From contig CM026426.1 of the NCBI GenBank assembly GCA_014871385.1, forward strand, positions 107,179,789 through 107,243,788: a stretch of 64,000 bases of DNA, written 5' to 3'. Source of the DNA: Ceratodon purpureus. Taxonomy: Eukaryota; Streptophyta; Bryopsida; Pseudoditrichales; Ditrichaceae. This document shows, piece after piece, positions 60,601 to 64,000 of the stretch; the stretch's first letter is position 1, and each line of letters starts with the position of its first letter. The notes below the pieces were generated by a model. It made no database searches, was not told where the DNA came from, and saw only the letters and a list, made by a program, of their open reading frames with translations. The position numbers and the translations under genes were made by a program.

Positions 60601-61628
60601 CAATGGCAACATTGACGTAGAGAATTCGAAAAGTGATATCCATGCTCACCAGTTGTTTCGCAATAGCCTGTACTTGAGCCTCTGGGAGGTTCTTGTCATC
60701 TTCCAGAATTTCGAACAGCTCACCCTATTCTCCACCCACAACGATAAATCCAATATTCTTATCAACTGATGCCCCACACAATGATGCTCTTTATGGTTAT
60801 CGATTGAGCAATCAGATAGGTAGTAAAATGGCATCTATCAGACAGGCCCAGAAGAAAACCACCTAAGTCTAATCTCCTCTAACTTATGTACTCTTTGCCA
60901 TTCGAAATTCACTATTCCCACGTTCACCAGACGCTCTCTATTTTAGTATCCTCAGTCCTATCTCCTTTATCAAACGAACTAGCAATGGCATTCTTCACAG
61001 TTACATTCCGTGTGTATAGTAAGGAGAATGGACGACTCTGCGGAAAAGATCTACCGTAGTAAGGGCATACCTGAGCAAACTCCGTGACGACACAGAACTC
61101 CTGAGGGCTTTCAAAAGCATCAAGCATTTCAATGATATTTTCATGCTTTAATTGCCGCAATATCTGGACAGTGATACGACCAACAACACGCGTTATTGAA
61201 CCTGCTGACTATACACACAACCTTACAAATCTACGCCCTCATCAGTTATTTATTTTTACCTTACATCAATCTCCTGCATCGAGTCCACCGAGAACACATG
61301 AAAACTTACCTCGATCTCCTGCCTAAGGTTTTCAATGTCCTTGTCACTCTTGCCATGCTTCAGAATGAACTTCATTGCAACAGTCTGCAAGCAACACCAA
61401 GCAAATAGCAACGCATTTCATCGTCTAGAGATTATTTTAGAAAAGACCCGCACGCAGAAAAACAAAAAATGCTCAATGCACCCTAGATAAAAGCCAATTT
61501 GCTGAAGTAATATCCCGAGTGCGGCAGAAGAAATACACCTGACCCGTGTACTTCCGTCGGCCTTTGTACACCTTCCCAAACGAACCCTCTCCAACCAATT
61601 CTATCACATGATAATTTTCGACACCCAT
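51609..61628 (-). CDS. TIO: FUSED-type protein kinase, plant TWO-IN-ONE (TIO) orthologue
   Basis: Twenty-four exons give an open frame of 1388 codons plus TAA. Exons: 61628-61539, 61384-61310, 61163-61071, 60724-60650, 60480-60388, 60093-60030, 59899-59815, 59575-59503, 59056-58988, 58709-58629, 58453-58333, 58041-57931, 57542-57392, 57177-56931, 56831-56733, 56372-56135, 55996-55671, 55304-54923, 54673-53883, 53518-53282, 52882-52739, 52572-52492, 52253-52065, 51860-51609. Every junction keeps phase. Kinase domain, residues 1-256: [20 protein letters not shown], Lys35, Glu53, HRD 125-127, DFG 145-147, APE 170-172. The rest is armadillo-like helical repeat, ending [16 protein letters not shown]. 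Arabidopsis TIO (about 1320 residues) drives phragmoplast expansion in cytokinesis with kinesin-12 partners; in animals the family acts in Hedgehog signalling and cilia. The intron after 57392 has a GC donor. No lesion seen. Confidence 0.95.
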
Positions 61629-62077
61629 CCTGCACAAAGTCATATTTCACGACAGAGTAACCATCACCTGCTCCGTCTGACGTCGATGAAATGCGAATAA
61701 ACGCCTCCACAATTGTATTTCTACTACGCTTTACTAACAAGACATCAGATTGAATATTTCACCAACATGCACCCGTTCCAGCTGAACCTCGGACACCATT
61801 CCACAAAAACCGAAGCGGCAGCTGATCAGACAGTCCACACTACCAGCTGATCACGACTTCACATTGCTCAGAAACCACTCCCAGCGATACATCATCGAGA
61901 ACACCAATCACTATCCCCTAATTCTACAATTCCAACCCCGGATCGCAGTCGACTACAAGAGCCTCACTAGACTCCAGCTGCATTCCTCGCAATCGACAAA
62001 ATCTACACAACTACAAACTCCAATCAGCTCCCGTCAACAGCCAACCCCGATCACGCCACTCCCAAACTCCTAAGGGA

Positions 62078-62460
62078 AAGAAAAGGGAAAGAATAAGGAG
62101 AGAAGAAGGGAGAGAAGAAGGAGAGAAGAAGGAGAGAGAAGAGAGGAGAGAAGAAGGAGAGAAGAAGGAGGAGAAGAAGGAGAGAAGAAGGAGCCTCCTT
62201 CTCTCCTCCTTCTCTCCTCCTTCTCTCCTCCTTCCTCTCTTCTCCTCCTCCTTCTCTCCTCCTTCTCTCCTCCTTCTCTCCTCCTTCTCTCCTCCTTCTC
62301 TCCTCCTTCTCTCCTCCTTCTCTCCTCCTTCTCTCCTCCTTCTCTCCTCCTCCTCTCCTCCTCCTCTCCTCCTCCTCTCCTCCTCCTCTCCTCCTCCTCT
62401 CCTCCTCCTCTCCTCCTCCTCTCCTCCTCCTCTCCTCCTCCTCTCCTCCTCCTCTCCTCA
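62078..62460. repeat. Purine block facing pyrimidine microsatellite
   Basis: 62,078-62,192 is almost pure A/G (GAGAAGAAGGAGAGAAGAAG pattern). From 62,193 it turns into (CTCCTTCTCTCCTC)n, then (CTCCTCCTCTCCTC)n to 62,460. The two halves are inverted copies around GAAGGAG-CCTCCTTC, so a hairpin or triplex can form. It lies 450-830 bp upstream of the TIO start codon. Confidence 0.9.
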
Positions 62461-63100
62461 ATCTCTCCTCATTTTCTCATCAAAGTCCACCCCTCCCAGT
62501 CTCATCCTCCAGCTGAACAAACACTCAAACCGAACACATACCTGAAACCACAGCAGAACCTGCTCCTCGAACTCCTCCTCCTCCACCTCCTCCTCCTCGC
62601 CGTACACAAACTCTGCCCGTCGCGTCCTCGCACCTAGAGAGCCCTAATACCCGAAACAACGAACGCCACAACACCAACCGCATCAACACCAATACCTCAT
62701 GGAATTCCTCGTCGACACACACCACCAGAGCCGACAACGAGCGCCATTGAGCTCACATTCCAGCAAAATGCAGCCACAACCAAACCCCAACCTCGTGATC
62801 CAAAACCCTAGCAGAGCAACCAAACGAGCTCCCGGCAAGACGTACCTTGAGAGCGAGACAGTGCGCTACCATATGGCCCGTCCACGGCACGCTCCGGCGC
62901 ACGGGATCCGGTGCGGTGACATGGCCTGCGAGCTCTCCAGACCTCGACGCCGGGCGCTTGGGGTTTGCGGCGATGGCGCTTGTTCAAAGCGGAACCTCGG
63001 CGGGAATGCGAATGAACCAGTTCACTCCGCTTCGCTCGGCCTGGGGAGGATCAGCCGTACCCTCGCGGGATGGAGTGTGGGCGTCATCCGACCCGCCCAC
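62461..63100. other. GC-rich 5' flank of TIO, possible untranslated exons
   Basis: On the minus strand, donor-like sites occur after 62846 (CTCAAG-GTACGT) and after 62542 (TTTCAG-GTATGT), so TIO may have spliced 5' untranslated exons here. On the plus strand, ATG at 62973 opens a short frame (MALVQSGTSAGMRMNQFTPL, rich in Ser, Gly and Arg) that looks faintly like a plastid transit peptide of a divergent gene. It runs into the foldback element at 63101. Neither reading is strong. Confidence 0.3.
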
Positions 63101-63974
63101 CCTCGCCACTAAGGGCGGGGCAAAAGAGAGGGTCCGCGGAGGCTGCCCCGCCCTCGCCCTGCCCGCACCCTCCCCCGCCCTGAGCCCCTGCAGCCGTGAC
63201 TGGGCCACGGCCGCCCTGTCTCCTCGACCCGCGCTCCTCTCCCGTCCCGCTCCCCGTCATCGCCTTGGTCCCCGCAGCTGGGGCTCGGGCTCGTAGGCAG
63301 CTCAGCTCACCCCGTCCCCCTTTGTTCACCCTCTCCGTTCCCGACGGTTCCCCACGTTCCTAAGCACCTAAAAAAATAAAAAAATAAACTGAATTCAATT
63401 GTACTATCCTGTCTCTGCGGCGTAGCCGCAGTAGTTCCCTACGCTGGAACGGCGTCTTAGGGTTGATGACTCCTTTGTCAAATATTCTTCATCCTCTTTG
63501 GGTTTATAACATGTTTTGGGTTTTAGGATTTAGGGTTTAGTTCCCAAAATACTAACCAAAACATGTCATAAACCCAAAGAGGATGGAGAATATTCGACAA
63601 AGGAGTCATCAACCCTAAGACGCCGTTCCGGCATAGGGAACTACTGCAGCTATGCCGCAGGGACAGGATAGTACAATTGAATTCAGTTTATTTTTTTATT
63701 TTTTTAGGTGCTTAGGAACGTGGGGAACCGTCGGGAACGGAGAGGGTGAACAAAGGGGGACGGGGTGAGCTGAGCTGCCTACGAGCCCGAGCCCCAGCTG
63801 CGGGGACCAAGGCGATGACGGGGAGCGGGACGAGAGAGGAGCGCGGGTCGAGGAGACAGGGCGGCCGTGGCCGAGTCACGGCTGCAGGGGCTCAGGGCGG
63901 GGGAGGGTGCGGGCAGGGCGAGGGCGGGGCAGCCTCCGCGGACCCTCTCTTTTGCCCCGCCCTTAGTGGCGAGG
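63101..63974. mobile_element. Foldback element with 9 bp target duplication
   Basis: An 874 bp near-perfect palindrome: arms of about 415 bp, starting CCTCGCCACTAAGGGCGGGG and ending with its reverse complement, around a loop of about 35 bp near 63,535. The flanks are exact copies of CCCGCCCAC (63092-63100 and 63975-63983). A 9 bp duplication with long inverted repeats fits Mutator-like (MULE) non-autonomous elements. The outer arms are very GC-rich, the inner arms AT-rich. The loop contains two plant telomere-type TTTAGGG units. The arms differ at only a few sites, so the insertion is young or the arms are being homogenised. Frames inside are by-products of the palindrome. Confidence 0.88.
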
Positions 63975-64000
63975 CCCGCCCACACCCTAACTCGGGTTAC

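Noticed and set aside
62051-62461. Glu/Arg/Gly repeat protein
   Set aside because: Translation of the microsatellite only.
62847-63985. Several Ala/Arg/Pro-rich frames near the right edge
   Set aside because: They mirror each other on opposite arms of the foldback element and arise from its GC-rich palindrome.

Overview
The window is nuclear DNA of a streptophyte. Its one intact host gene is a land-plant-type FUSED/TWO-IN-ONE kinase with 24 exons (minus strand, 51,609-61,628). It also holds a broken plant-type SUVR histone methyltransferase. The mobile elements mix a plant CACTA (En/Spm) element, a PIF/Harbinger element and two piggyBac elements. piggyBac is unusual in flowering plants, so a charophyte alga of the Chara type is the most likely source; this is inference, not proof.

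Layout. 1-3.2 kb: three-exon DDE-like transposase-related gene, broken, with a 740 bp MITE in its last exon. 3.2-6.6 kb: no gene; a 95 bp retroposon tail, poly-A and a T-rich degenerate repeat. 6.6-9.5 kb: SUVR gene (minus). 9.8-10.4 kb: an island rich in GTAC. 10.4-12.5 kb: multi-exon gene of unknown family (minus). 12.5-15.5 kb: nothing recognised. 15.5-21.8 kb: piggyBac element 1, with an open transposase and a decayed accessory gene. 22.6-23.2 kb: broken charged ORF. 24.9-26.1 kb: decayed Harbinger transposase. 27.3-45.3 kb: one 17.9 kb CACTA element with matching ends and a CGA target duplication, carrying four genes (Transposase_24-like, BRCT protein, tnp2 transposase, coiled-coil protein). 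45.3-45.7 kb: RING-H2 remnant. 46.06-51.01 kb: piggyBac element 2, with exact ends, a transposase broken once and an intact accessory ORF. 51.6-61.6 kb: FUSED/TIO. 62.1-62.5 kb: purine/pyrimidine repeat upstream of TIO. 63.1-64.0 kb: foldback element with a 9 bp target duplication.

The most original observation is that both piggyBac elements carry homologous copies of an accessory protein upstream of the transposase. Other points are a BRCT-domain gene inside the CACTA element, a shared domain between a CACTA gene and the gene near 12 kb, and dense GTAC islands confined to introns and intergenic DNA. I recognised no retrovirus-like, LTR or Polinton-type element and no CRISPR, tRNA or rRNA. 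All exon boundaries are read by eye from splice signals and reading phase.
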